Source: Calonectria ilicicola
Lineage: Eukaryota > Ascomycota > Sordariomycetes > Hypocreales > Nectriaceae
Direction of reading: 5' to 3'
NCBI GenBank assembly: GCA_020809705.1
Contig: CP085831.1
Coordinates: 62,001 to 126,000, forward strand
Length of the DNA: 64,000 nucleotides
Shown one piece after another: positions 1 to 12,338 of the stretch. The notes below the pieces were generated by a model that saw only the letters and a program-made list of their open reading frames with translations, did no database searches and was not told the origin of the DNA. A program made the translations under genes and the position numbers. Position 1 is the first letter of the stretch. Each line of letters opens with the position of its first letter.

Positions 1-281
1 TCTCACTGCCTTGAATTGCAAAACTGACCCTAGCCAAAACATCGTTCACTGTAAGCCTCTGCCCCATGACGCCACCGTTGAACGTTGCATCATTTCTGGG
101 GCCATCCTAACGCTCGGACCGTCTGTGCATAGTTACCGCATTCCGCTAAAGATCCTTGCCAGGTGGCCATCGGTCCATGGTATAGAACATGAGAATGATC
201 ATCAGTGAAACAATTTGCCTGAAATAATGAATTCTTCCATTCACATCTGAAGAAATTCGAAATTTGATCGGAGATGACATG

Positions 282-1166
282 ATGGCAGCACGAAGCAAAA
301 TTAATGAGGTTAAGATAATTGCCGTATGTCACAATCATCACTTTCTACGGAACAAATGCTGACGCTATCTACCCCAGGCGGGGCTTCCACGCACTTCAAC
401 CACAAGTCTTAAAAAGGGTCTCGAGTTATTGGGAATCGGCCCATGTTTCCATCTCGGGGATCCCCCAGCCCCTATTGGTCGCGTGAAGGAAAGTGCACGC
501 GTCCTAGCTATTCAAGATCGTAACAAGAGGCTACAAGCGTTAAAAATGCTTTATGACGGCTTTGAAGCCGTATTCGAGCCCCCAGCTAGTGCCCTTGTTG
601 ACGATATGCTCACCCTCTACCCCAACGCAAAGGTAAGAGTAATCCCAACTACATACAGTACCAGATACTGAAATTCACTGCTACAGGTAATTCTTTCAGT
701 GCGCAACACCCCCGAAGTGTGGCTAGCCTCGTATCACGGACTGGGCATTGACCTGGGGTCGCCTATTTACCGCATCCTCGGCTACTGGGTCCCCGGTGTG
801 ATCCATTCCAGCGATCTTATTGTTGCCTGGTCGAGGCATTACTCGCAAAGATTTGGATTGAGTATGGTCCCTTCAGCGGAGCTATACATCAAGCACAATC
901 AATGGGTCCGGGATATTGTACCAGCTAATCAATTACTTGAGTACGAACCAAGCATGGGGTGGGAACCTCTGAGCCGGTTTCTTGGTAGACCACAACCATC
1001 TGGCATTTCATTTCCCCGTGTAAATGAGGCCACGTTCCTCAGGAACGTCAAACGACTTGCGATGGGACTTGGATCCTTGGCTTGGATTTGTTTGCTAGTT
1101 GCTGCTTACTACGCGGGGTGCTTCCTACAAGGATTTCTTCAGTGTCCAGGGGCAAACTTGTTTTAG
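282..1166 (+). CDS. Sulfotransferase-fold protein (Sulfotransfer_4-like), C-terminal membrane anchor
   Basis: Three exons (282-323, 378-632, 687-1166) give 258 residues. The first exon is short and was found by splicing: its donor is GTATGT and the reading frame closes. Residues ~10-25 form the nucleotide (PAPS) loop, read here as GLPRTSTTS; the usual family form is GLPRTGT(T/M)S, so a Gly is replaced by Ser. The stretch LGIGPCFHL and the strand VILSVRNTPEVW after intron 2 also match this fungal family, which databases often mislabel as NAD-dependent epimerase. A hydrophobic segment near residues 220-240 suggests membrane anchoring. Family members would transfer sulfate from PAPS, but most fungal ones have no proven substrate. 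It heads a run of P450 and acyltransferase genes, so a tailoring role is plausible but inferred. Confidence 0.72.
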
Positions 1167-1771
1167 TATTAAAATTCCAATTTTTCCAATGCCGTACTTT
1201 TCTCCTAATCAATAGTTTGAATCTTAGTGAGCGGCTGGTATAAATTTTGAGCCCCGGTCGGAGACCCGACAGAGTGATAATTCGCCGCTGCAATCTCAGT
1301 TGTAACTTACAAGGATCCACTCACCACGAGAGGCATAAATTTAAATCGGAATCACAGCCGAAAAGTGAACCAAGGGCTTCGCCACCCCACCAAAACCAAA
1401 CCCTGAACAGCACAGACCAATCAAATGCTGGCCTCTGTTAATGAAAGTAGCAGTGACTGAACAAGAGCATAATGCTGGGACAGAAGATGTTACAGGTTTT
1501 ATCTCAGATCTCGAGATAGCGACTTAAGCGGTAGGTCGTCAGCACTAATTTGACCTGTCAATTAGCTACACCACATCGCACATAAGTCTCGAATGGGCGT
1601 AGCATTTTCCCAGGGTGTCTTTCATACAATCCACTATAGGGGCCACGGAAAGATTCCTATCAAAGCGCCACCACTCGGGTTACAACGCTCGAGCTCTATC
1701 TAAACATTGATCGAGGAGAGTTTCCCAACAACTCCGGCTTGGAGTTACCAAAGTTTCGATACGACACCATC

Positions 1772-3019
1772 ATGGGAGTTCTGGATGTCCTCGGTCTTGC
1801 GGCTGCATCTCAGATCTTAACCGCTCTCACGATCGGCTGCATAAGCTCATCGAATCCGCTGAGATTTGCTGTTTCAGCACTGGTCTTATTGCTCACATTG
1901 CAATTCAATGAAGCCATCCAAGAGGCTTTTGATAGGCGACTTCACGTGGCTCTGCTCTCTACAGCAATGTGGATTCAGTGTATAAAGACTTTCGATGACC
2001 TATGCGTGACCAGGCTACATTTCAGGTCAGAGATAGCCGTTCACGCCGTTAAATTCCAAGGTCATGTGCTGAAACCAGCAAGAGAGCCGAATGGGACTGT
2101 GAAACCATCAAGCGTCAAATCTCAGGACATTCATAGCTCGGAGTTCATAGAACGACTTCTTTTTGGTCTTAATAATTTATGGAACCTCCGAGGCATAGGT
2201 ACGAGCGCAGAGATTGAAAAGGTTCCATCTTGGTCTCTCCAAAACTCGAGCTTTGTGCCTTCTGCAAACGAAGAGTTGAAAAGGCACATAAAAAATGGCT
2301 GTCTAAGCTATCTCATTTTGGACATCTTTGCAAACCAACAATTGCATGATATTGAGAGAATGATGTCTCAAAGAAATGAGAATCTCTTTGGCAGACTGGC
2401 AGATTTTAGCTTAGAAGAGGCCTTGTTCCGTTTGTTCGCGACATTAGGTTTCTGGCTCAACACATTCTGCATGATCGAGTTTATCAACAGTATCATATGT
2501 TTGTTTTATATTGGTACCGGTCTTCATCCAGTCCGAATGGTACCCCCAGTCTGGGGAAGGCTTTCAGATGCCTACAGCGTCAGGAGATTCTGGGGTAATA
2601 CGTGGCATCAGACTATTCGACACCCACTTGTCTCCTTGTCCGATCTTTGCATCCACAGACTGCTCAACATGCAAAAAGGCACCGTGTTAGCTAGATATTG
2701 CAAGTTACTTATATGTTTCTACATTTCTGGAGCTCTGCACTTTTCAGCTGACCTGTCACTTGGAATTCCCGCAGAAGAGTCGAACGCCATCGGTTTTTTT
2801 CTGATTACAGCATTTACGATAATCTTTGAAGACAGCATCCAGTACTTCTTTCGTTTTTTATGCAAAGATACCCGCGCCAAATGGTCAATATATTTTGGTT
2901 ATATTTGGGTGTGTTGTTACATGTATTGGCTGACACCATCATGGGCATACCCAGCAGGGCGAGTTGTAAACTCTAAAGACCAATTTATCTCATTCTCTAT
3001 CATTAGGAAGTTTATGTAA
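1772..3019 (+). CDS. MBOAT/wax-synthase-like O-acyltransferase
   Basis: A single exon of 415 residues, starting at the first ATG in the frame. It is a polytopic membrane protein with many hydrophobic segments. The family signature RRFWGNTWHQ lies near residue 279, and a second conserved histidine (GALHFSAD) near residue 323. These are the catalytic-region landmarks of the MBOAT_2/wax-synthase fold used by fungal clusters to acylate terpenoid alcohols (TRI7-type enzymes are relatives). It probably transfers an acetyl or longer acyl group from acyl-CoA to a hydroxylated metabolite at the ER membrane. A paralogue of the same length lies at 8245-9522, so the pathway may carry two acylations. The acyl donor and acceptor cannot be read from the sequence. 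Confidence 0.82.
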   Translation: MGVLDVLGLAAASQILTALTIGCISSSNPLRFAVSALVLLLTLQFNEAIQEAFDRRLHVALLSTAMWIQCIKTFDDLCVTRLHFRSEIAVHAVKFQGHVLKPAREPNGTVKPSSVKSQDIHSSEFIERLLFGLNNLWNLRGIGTSAEIEKVPSWSLQNSSFVPSANEELKRHIKNGCLSYLILDIFANQQLHDIERMMSQRNENLFGRLADFSLEEALFRLFATLGFWLNTFCMIEFINSIICLFYIGTGLHPVRMVPPVWGRLSDAYSVRRFWGNTWHQTIRHPLVSLSDLCIHRLLNMQKGTVLARYCKLLICFYISGALHFSADLSLGIPAEESNAIGFFLITAFTIIFEDSIQYFFRFLCKDTRAKWSIYFGYIWVCCYMYWLTPSWAYPAGRVVNSKDQFISFSIIRKFM

Positions 3020-3214
3020 CTTGCAATATAATTTGCAATTATTTAATGCCAGTTGATGCTGGCTGCGGACGAAAATATATTCATTGAGAGAGAAAAACAA
3101 GTAGTTACAAAATTAACCCTGACTCTGACGAACCTCAACTTTTTTCCCCTGGAGTTTAAGACAATACGTCATCACATTCTATTAGTTTGAACATAATTCA
3201 TTTATTGATATTCC

Positions 3215-4992
3215 CTAAATGCGCCATAGCCTGACCATTAAGTCTCGATCAACTCGTGCGACACCTCTTGCCTCCTTCCCAACCTCTGGTCCTCGTTCTG
3301 AAGGCCTGCCCTTCCGGTCAACAAATCCCAACGATTCTACATCAAAATATGCAAGAAATAATGCTACCGCAGAAAGAATCTCCTGCTTAGCGTAATTCCT
3401 CCCGGGACACATTGCTGTGCCCCCACCATAAGGGAAGAAGTTCCCTGCTAAAGTCTCACTGCGACCGCTCCTGTTTGGTTTTTTGATAAATCTTTCAGGC
3501 CAAAACACTTCCGAGGGATTATTAGAGGACGACCAGACACTATTGTTGTTGTGGGCGAGATATGATGGCGCCAGGATTAGGTTTCCTTGCTTTAGTGTAT
3601 ACCCGTCGATCTCAATTGGGCTGCGTAGCTTGCGGACAACAAAGACTGATGAGCGAAGACGAAGACACTCCTGGTAAATAGAGTTTAGAAGTGGTAACAT
3701 CTTAAGTTTGGCGATGTTGACTAAGTGTTGTGAATCGTCGCCGGATGCCCTCTTCTCTTTCCTGAGACCGTCTTTATTGATGACACTATCGACCTCCAGC
3801 TTGATTCTTTGAAAAAGGTCTGGTCTTGATAGAATCTCGATGAGCATCCAAGATGTCATTGGAATGGCATTAGAATTGATACTAGTCATAGCGGTGAGCT
3901 GGATTCGACCCGAGAAAAACAAGAGAATGGAGAAGGAAAGAGAATAAGGCGATAAGACTTACGACCAAATAAGACCCATTTGAAACGACGCACGTCCATC
4001 CAAGCCAATTCCATATTTACTCATGGCAAGTTCTCGCTCGCGAACTAACTTGGACCCAAAGTGAGGCTCCCAGTCAGGATCCGTTTCTTGGAAAGTGTTC
4101 CAATCCAGCTGCAACCAAGCCGTTGAAAGGTAAGATTTAACCGTTTGCAAGCATTTATCTCTTGCGTTCCATGCCTTGCGGCAGAAGAATTTGGGTAAAC
4201 CATATAGCAAAGACATGAAATCTTCGTCATATTGCCAAAATGATTCAGCGAATTTAGGATCTACATCAAAAACGCCTTGACCGGCAAGGGCTATGGTCGA
4301 TGCCCGGAACATGTGATGTTTCATGAGTTCGTTAATACCGCACTCAATTGGCCCTTCAGTAGCGATACTTTCAAGCTGATTGGCCATTATTTCAATGAAT
4401 AGATCCGTAAGAGACGACACTGCGCTTGATCCAATAAGATGTGACTCATAGATCTCATGAAATCTTCTCCAAATGCGATCTTTTTCAGGAGTTTCGGCGA
4501 GTGGTTGCCATGATGATCCTGAGATGTCTTTGGCCACCAAGGCCGCGTCATTCTTAGGTAAACACTTGACCTTTTGAGCCACTTGAAGGGCGAATTCTTC
4601 GAATGTGAGTTCCTTTGAGCACCGGAAAATATGCTGGACGTTCTTAGTCCCGTGGATAAGATATGCATGGACGTTGCCCAGGCGTATACGTATGGGCTCT
4701 CCATCGCCGACCTTCCGCCTTTGATATATGAGCTAACCACATGACAACAACTAGGTTTTACTTACACAATAGAGTCAAAGAATCCATGTGGGTTTCTGAT
4801 TAAATCAAGACCTGACCCGATCCCAGGTATGGTGTATGGTAGCGTAAGAGGCTCCTTGCCTTGGTAACGCCGGTCACGAAACCGTTGCAGGAAGTAACGA
4901 ATGGTGGTAAAACAATGTGTTGTCACCAGAAACAATACACCGAGCAACACAAGATTGAACCCGAAACTTTGGAGCGTATTGGTGTTCTCCAT
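3215..4992 (-). CDS. Cytochrome P450 monooxygenase (CYP7/CYP8-like class)
   Basis: Three exons (4992-4766, 4718-3963, 3881-3215) give 549 residues, a normal P450 length. An N-terminal membrane anchor follows the start. The K-helix ExxR motif is present as QECLRLR, and the heme loop as FFPYGGGTAMCPGRNY with the ligand Cys near residue 486. The I-helix lacks the classical AGxDT and reads WSINSNAIP. This, with the overall look, recalls the CYP7/CYP8 sterol-hydroxylase and prostacyclin-synthase-like group found in many fungal clusters. It is similar in style to the P450 at 10155-11790. The first intron's acceptor (after CAAAG) was chosen because it alone keeps the frame. Expected role: ER-bound hydroxylation of the cluster product; substrate unknown. 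Confidence 0.88.
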
Positions 4993-6211
4993 GGTGACAT
5001 TGAATAAGCCTCGCAAAACTGGAGATTGGACTTTGCAAGATAACATTCTGGGCGCTGCAATTGTCACGATCAAGAGATTTAGCACATACCACAGTCATCA
5101 CAAATCTCGTTCGGGAAATCGTTTCCATTATGCCTAGGGATTCTACATCGAAATGACCCAACCTAAGGTCAGAATTTCGTTATCCGGTCCGCCCTCAAGA
5201 TGCCGCTTTGGCCGTCTAGTGAGCACCGAAATTAGCAGATGGAGCTGAGCTATCAGACATGGAGGATGCAGAAGCCAGATCCCTGTTGCCTAGGTTTCGA
5301 CTCATCATCCAATCCCTACCAAATGCTTTCACTCGCACTGAGAGCGAGAGGACTATACCAAGGTCAGATTGTTGTCTAGCCCAAGAAAGATATCATATCT
5401 CGCTCGGGCCCTGGGGCACATTCAGAATTGGATGGGAGGTGTCGTAACGAGCCAGGGTATAAACCGCTGGTCGTTCATGTTACATTCATATCCTGGTGTC
5501 ATTGCGTACTGGTTGAAACATTTATTAATGGAGACACATGCACGCTTTGGCTCGCCTAGGATATTTGACATGTCAAAACGCTTTGGTGGTGATTACCTGG
5601 GTAGTGTGGGCCTGATGACAAAGATTGTTGAATTCGGCCGGGGCTGTCGGTGGATATTATTGATCGAACCATTCTTGCTGGGAGTGAGAATTTAGACGTT
5701 TCAGGCAAACCGGACACTCGGCTATCCACCGTTGATCTATACCTTAATGGTGATTGCTGGCTCAGGGGCTGAGTTCTCTGGAATAGCTTGATGTAGGACG
5801 TCTTTTGCATCAAGTTCGCAATGGGCTAGCGGGGATTAGCCTAAGTAAATTTTCACACAATTTGTCTTCCTCGAGCCATCACTGCAGCTATCATCTGTCG
5901 AACTGGTGTGGAATTAGGCCGCAGAAGACTCATATCTCGTAACGGTGGGTTGCGTAACATCGGTCAAAATTGCAAGACTCAAGATACATACGTCAACCCC
6001 AGGTAAAACTTAAAATAACAGGATAAATTACAAAAAGCTAATTCTACAATGACTATGGCCGGCCGGTTTCAGCTTCACTGGCATTTTAAGTGTGCGGCCA
6101 GATCTGCATTATTTCATGGGCAGTGATTACCTGCGCCTCTCATGGAGTAGGCTTAAGCACAAAGCAGTGTAAAAATCCCAAGTGCCTTTCGTTGATGCTA
6201 CCCTGGATCTG
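4993..6211. other. Intergenic stretch between two P450 genes, no supported gene
   Basis: Both flanking genes read leftwards. The plus strand has short open frames (5259-5447 and 5369-5695), but I recognise no family, splice-joined extension or motif in them. They could be decayed coding sequence; nothing supports a functional gene. Confidence 0.4.
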
Positions 6212-8035
6212 TCATTCGGCTCGCGGCACGCATCGCAACCTTATTCTTTCGGGGTGCTTCATCTTCAGTAGGAAATTGAAGCTGGATTGTCTCACTTCAT
6301 CCATTAGTACACTGCATGCGGATGCCTTGTTGCATGTGTCTTCGATATCTGGCTCCACTCGGTACACCTTCAATAAGCACGCTAAAACGGCGACAAACTC
6401 AACTTGCGAAAACCTTTTGCCAGGGCATACGCGTGGCCCGGCTGCCCAGGGCAAGAAGGCGCCATTGGGGATCGAGGTTAACTTTTCTTGGCCTGTCTCA
6501 TCACAGGATATCCAGCGACTGGGGAGCCACTCCATTGAGTTAGCACCCCATGATGCTGAGGATGTGTGCAAGCCAGCCAAATTGACACCAACAAAGGTGT
6601 TCTTCGGTATGGTGTACGAAGTTCCGTTGATTTCCAAAATCTGGTCTTGGAGCGTCATCTTGGGAATTGCTCTTGCCGCACCAAATAATCTCAATGTCTC
6701 GTGCTACAGCTGGGTAAGTAAGAGTTCAACTTAATAGACTTATGAACAGCCCCTCACCATGACAGCGAGCAATCGCTTTAGTTGCGGATAATATGTTTCA
6801 TAGTCCAATTCCTTTAAATTTACTCCTGCTGTGACTTGACTGACCTCTTCTTCGGCCCAATCCTGCCATTTTGGTTGCGCTGCGAGAAGGATTATCGCGT
6901 AGGCAAGAGAGTTTGAAGTCGTCTCGTGGCCGGCCAGGTTGTAACTGAACAGGTTGCCGTAAATTTCAGAGTCTGTCAATTGGCGAACTTTTCCCTCGGA
7001 ATTCTGATTCTCTGAGGCTCTCACTAGAGCGCTCATTAGATTGTCTCTCCCAGGAGCTCCGATGCTCATTGTGGTCGGTTCCTCAGCAACCATCTCCTCC
7101 ATGTATTGACGGAAGCTGATTACAGCCTCTTGTACATTTTGGAACTTAGAAGGCAAAATCCAGCGTGGCAATTTGACAGTCGTTGTGAAGACAGCAGTGA
7201 ATAAGTTGCCAAGAAGTATGCTTAGAGCATCGCGATAAGTGAGATTATAATTTTCCGATGGACTTTCCAAGCCATTTCCAAACGTGTAGCTTTTGCCAAG
7301 GCCAGCCGCTGTGAGAACGTGAAGGGCCAGTACCATGGTATCTTTCTGGGGATTGACAACACCCTCAGTGGTTTCCGCCCATCTCTTGAACATGTCCGTA
7401 GCCTGTTTCTTGGCTTCATTCCAGACAAGCGCACTATTCTTCTCGCTGAAAGGCGCCGTCGTGATTTTCCGGTGCCGCACCCAGTCATCACCTTCGGTGG
7501 TTACGACATTGCTCCCAAATATCTCTAAGGGTTTGTACAAGGTGACAGGTTTGACAAAATCCCTCCGCCTCCGACATATTTCATCAGAAGCCTTTGCATT
7601 CCCCGTGAAGATACGCATCTGCTTGGGGCTGACGATGATGAAGGTCTCGCCAATTCGCTCCTGTAGGTCGTTGATCTTGTCGTAATTCCAGTCGCGGCTG
7701 TTGTACTCGACAAATTTGCTTAGTTGAAACGGCAAGAACTTTCTAACTAGCGGTTCCAACTAGCTAGAACAAAGTAGGTAGAGCACATTTGACGGGTCTA
7801 TTGGTGTGACAAGGACTGGAAGGCCGATAGACTTTGCTATTCTATACTTGCATATGAGTAGCACAATATTAAGGCCGGTGTATGACAATACGAGAACGCC
7901 AATCGCGAACGAAATGGAAAACATGGTGTGGTTTAGGGAAACCAGAGGTGTGATTTCGTAGTTGAAGGTGCTGAGCCACAACCGTTGTACATGAGGCACA
8001 TTAAGTACATACACTACAGCGGAGGATACCACCAT
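6212..8035 (-). pseudogene. Cytochrome P450 monooxygenase with an in-frame TAG at codon 92
   Basis: Two exons (8035-6758 and 6703-6212) would encode about 589 residues. All P450 landmarks are present: N-terminal membrane segments, the I-helix AGHETTSNS, the K-helix ETLRLFG (spliced across the intron) and the heme loop FLPWAAGPRVCPGKRF with Cys near residue 519. The frame is intact except for a TAG at 7762-7760. The residues on both sides (PSNVLYLLCSS, then LEPLVRKFLPF) continue the normal region between anchor and substrate-recognition part, with no length change. A single nonsense substitution is therefore simplest; an intron there has no usable splice sites. The gene may be dead, read through, or the base an error. 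The type resembles fungal P450s that begin with a long double membrane anchor. Confidence 0.78.
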
Positions 8036-8244
8036 GCACCCCCCTATCAGGTCCCCTGGATTTTTTTTGACTGTCACTAGCCGCCACCTGAAGCACGCTA
8101 AATCAATATTCAAGAGATTTTAGTTACAAGCTCCGCATATTATGAACAGTTCTTTTCTCTCTTCAATGCGAAATAATGTGAGGAAGAAACCCAGTAAAAT
8201 CAATTCTATATAGTTTGAATTCATTGACAATTCACTCGTTGAAT

Positions 8245-9522
8245 TTAGCAGCTGATAACCTTTGCTAATGGCTTGAATGCATTTAGGCTTATGAGTTCAG
8301 TCTCATGGTTTTGCATCAAGATGATGGGAAACCACCTAACGGGTCCCGACCAAGCGAGAAAAGTCACTACCCAGAAATACCCCAACAATCTCATCAGCGT
8401 TCTTGCAACCTTTGGCTTCCGAAGTGGGCTAAAGGAGCTTCCTAATGCATCTTCCAACATCAAACCAATCAACTGTGTGGCGAAGAATTGTATAGCTCCC
8501 GATTCAGATGCAATTACTCCACTGCCCATGTCAGATGGAACATGTACTAAGCCAGACAGCGAAAATGCGATCAATATTTTCGTGTATCTAGAAAGCAGCG
8601 AGGACGGACTGATCCTAAATAAGTTCACAGTAATCCATGTTGCCGTGCCTCGAAGATTATTTTGCAGTCCTTGATGCCAAAAGGTTCTATGAACTGTGAA
8701 CAAATTGCTATTATTGGGAGTTCAGAATACTCACGACCAGAAAGCTCGAAGACAGTATGCGTCTGCCAAGTCACCAAACACAGGTCTCCAATCCTTTACA
8801 GCTTTTGGGTTAATGGCGACTGATAGGGCTGACGCCAGTGAGTATCCGCCCTGAATGAAGCAGAATATTGACACTACTGTCGTAACAGTCGCCATATATC
8901 GAATTCTCAACTCAAGAAGTGTGACATCACCAAGACGCCGAAAGATTGGGACATGTTGGAGTGAAATGTACCGTTGATCCAAATTAAGCTGTATGTTGAT
9001 GCATAGCTGATAAATGAAATAGCAAACCAATATTTTGACAAGATTTGCAAGGATGAAAAAGATGGGAGTCGGAACATACGAAGTATTTTTAACGTCAAAA
9101 TGATGGATATTTCTGATCTCCCAAGGCGTGCCCAAACCTCTCATAGAAGTGGCCACGTCCCGACCGAAGACATAGCGTGATTTAAATTTGCCTAATCTCG
9201 ATTGAGGGTCGATCACATCATTTCCAACCACAAACTTCTGTTTATCGAAAACGTCCATGAACGCAATTTTACGCACAACTATGCGCTCAAAGTATGTCAA
9301 AGAGATTTGGGGGAAAGCTGAAGCAATAGCCCTAGCAACCCATCCCGGTGGCTCCACGAAGTAGCTGAAGTTTGAAAGGGCAATGAACGTAGAAAAAAGG
9401 AATAAAACAAATCCAATTGGCCGAACCGTCGACCCAGGGGATGTAAAGCCGGCAACATAAATGAAGAAGAACTGCTGTGTCGTCAAAATCAACAACGGAT
9501 GTAAGTAGAGGTTACAAGCCAT
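8245..9522 (-). CDS. MBOAT/wax-synthase-like O-acyltransferase (second copy)
   Basis: Two exons (9522-8735 and 8686-8245) give 409 residues, close to the 415 of the paralogue at 1772-3019. I chose the ATG at 9522 because it aligns with that paralogue's start; the frame also has an ATG at 9645, which would add 41 polar residues. The protein is polytopic. Splicing restores the family signature as RAFWSTFWHQ, split exactly by the intron, and the second histidine lies in SGLVHVPSD. Likely function is CoA-dependent O-acylation of a cluster metabolite in the ER membrane. The gene is divergent from the P450 at 10155 and follows the interrupted P450 in the same orientation. Confidence 0.8.
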
Positions 9523-10154
9523 TGCGCTTTCTCGCATCACGGGTGACTTTCTGCTAGGTACGGAAAGTTTAGGGAGTGTGCTTCTTTTGAGGCCTTCTAG
9601 AAGACTAAATGTTGGCTTTGAAAGACGCCGATTTGAGGGCCTCATGCACCACTATAGAATCGGCGCCACCTGCTCTGTCCGGTCATCATCATCGGCCAAG
9701 AGTACGGCAAGGTCAGTGCGACAACCTCGACGGCTTTCCAAAAAGCAAAATAAAAGGGAAGTAGCCGAGCCAAGGGTGTATCCGCTATCGGGCAACGTTT
9801 TAGCGGACCCCATCTGCAGCCAGCAACTCCACTACCACAATCCTTCAGGGCTCAGGTCCATGCGGGACACCCCTGTATCTTCTGTGCGTCTTACTAGTCA
9901 TATTACCACTCATGTTTCTGCGCCTGCATTTGTTGTGCTTCCCAGTCCTCTGAAGTATGATGCGTTGCCAGCCCCTCTGGAAACCCGTTAGGTGTTTCAA
10001 AGACTCGCGTAGCCTTCATAGCGTCCTTGGAACCATTCCAAGCATAATACGACGCATCAAAACACTTGGTGCGGTGAAAAACTCCATTTTGGGTGATTTG
10101 TATGGTAGATTTACAAGAATTGCTCTTTGGCTCAACGTGAATTATTCTCCCGCA

Positions 10155-11790
10155 ATGGCTCTTCATAGACTATCGATTTTGGAGATGTGTGGGATTTTCT
10201 GGGCGTTGATTCTCATCATCTCGTTTGCATTTAGAAACCGACCAGATCCAAAAGAACCACCTTATGTGAAGGAGAAAATTCCATATGTCAGTCACATTTA
10301 TGGACTTCTAAAGTATGGTTTGCGCTATTTTGAGATCGTCAGGTCGGTAGTAGACAATCGGATGACACTTGTTAAAAATGTTGGTGGCTAACAATCAACT
10401 AGTACCCAACAACTACATCCAATTTTTACGATTCATATGCCGGGACAGACGAATTACATAGTGACATCTCCAGAACTTGTACAAGCAGTCCAGCGCAATA
10501 CCGCATCTCTTTCATTCACGCCTGCCTTGATTCCGGCGTTTCGTCGCATGATGGGATTTGATGAAGAAGGCATCAAACTCATTTTTCGAGACGCTCATAC
10601 CGAGAATGGCATGTACGGCGAGATCCACAGGGTTCAGAAAGCGTCGTTACTGCCTGGTACTTCTTCACTGGAGGAATTGTGTGAGCTGGTACGAGGGAAG
10701 CTCATGTGCGCTATAAATGAGTCTTCATCCAACCAGATGATCAATCTCTTTGCTTGGATTCGTGATCTCTTTATGAAAGCAAATAGCTCAGCTTGTTTTG
10801 GTGAGAAAGATCCATTCACTACTGATCCGACCCTCAATAAAACATTCTGGTAATTATCCCATTCATTTTGTATAGCAATAGTTCTAGCTAACACTCAACA
10901 GGTTATGGGAAGCGAATATCAAAGTGCTTCTGTTGGGCATTCCGTGGTTCTTAAGCCCACAACGATATTCAAAAGCACACAATTCGCGAAATAAGCTTGT
11001 TGGTGCATTTTTGAAGTATTTTATGGATAATGGATTGATCTCAGCCTGTTCACTTATCAAAGACCTTTCAGAGTTAGGCATTCGACGGGGTTTAAGCAAC
11101 GAGAACAATGCCCGCGCTTTGCTCGGCTCAATACTTGCAATAGTTGGCAACACCATTCCCACCACATTTTGGTTACTTGTATCAATCTACTCTAGATCTG
11201 ATCTACTTGCAGAAGTTCGAGCAGAGCTTAGCGCCACACTGGATATGCCGTCAAAAAAGAACGAAATTTCATTGAATATTACCTCTATCCGTGAGAATTG
11301 CCCAGTCTTCATGGCTACTTATGATGAAGTGCTACGCATGACAAGTGGCATTGCAACTATTCGATACACAAACGAAGATACTTTGATACAAGGCCGATGG
11401 CTGTTGAAGAAAGGGTCACAAGTACAGATGCCGACAGCATTTATTCATACGGATCCAGCCACCTGGGGCAATGATGCAGAGGTTTTTGACCACACCAGGT
11501 TTCTCAAGTTCAAGAGCATCGCCAAAGAAGAAAAGGCTCGGCGAACTGCTGCATTCAGGCCATTTGGAGGCGGCAACACCCTATGTCCAGGTCGTCATTT
11601 CGCGTCCTATGAAATCCTTACCTTCGTAGGAAGCGTCCTCTTGGGTTTCGACATGACGCCGATTACGGGGACTTTTAGCATACCGAAGATGGACAGAACA
11701 AGGCTTCCTTTGACATCTCTCAAGCCTGTTGGTGATATTGGGGTGTTTTTAACTCGGCGATCAGGATGGGAAAAAATGACTTTCAAGTAA
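10155..11790 (+). CDS. Cytochrome P450 monooxygenase (CYP7/CYP8-like class)
   Basis: Three exons (10155-10342, 10403-10849, 10902-11790) give 507 residues. The first intron has a weak donor (GTCGGT) but a clear GGCTAAC branch and CTAG acceptor, and only this choice keeps the frame. Residues 5-25 form the membrane anchor. The I-helix reads AIVGNTIPTTFW, the K-helix is DEVLRM, and the heme loop is FRPFGGGNTLCPGRHF with Cys near residue 440. It belongs to the same class as the P450 at 3215-4992, so the two may catalyse successive oxidations of one scaffold. Substrate unknown. Confidence 0.88.
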
Positions 11791-12338
11791 GCATGGGTAA
11801 CCAGCTCAGCAGACATATCATGGTGAGAACGGGAAGGGTCGGCATATCATTCGAGTTTTTAATTATCTATTGTGTAAATTCGCACTATTACACTCTTTCA
11901 CTAAGGATCTCAAATTCGGGATGGAATCCGATCAAACAAATGCAAGCCGAATGATGTGTTGAACCTTTCTTGTCAGTTCCATTATATAAACCGTGAGCAT
12001 AATTTGCCATGAAGCTCTAGTCTTTGCTCCCAAATTAGAACATGTTGAATAGCAATTAAGGGAAATATACTGTTTCCAAATACCATTCTTGACAGCATTT
12101 AACTCTTGATTCTCTATCTTGTATGATCTTCTACTCAGGTTAAGTCTTCAATGGCAATCTCTTCTCTCGTGAAAGCAATGTGGTTGCAAAACACAGCAAA
12201 CCAACTAAGATACAAAACGTAAATGATGCCCTAAAGCTTGACACATAGGCATTAAGTACCAGCGCGTGAATATTACCGGAAAGCTTTTGAATATACCGAA
12301 TGTCTGATAGGGTTCTGCGAATAATCTGTTATGTCATA
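11791..12338. other. Intergenic, convergent gene ends
   Basis: About 550 bp between two convergent genes. It is AT-rich and should hold both polyadenylation regions. I see no gene or repeat. Confidence 0.5.

Noticed and set aside
5259..5695. Overlapping plus-strand frames between two P450 genes
   Set aside because: No recognisable domain and no splice-linked extension on either side; they look like chance or decayed sequence.
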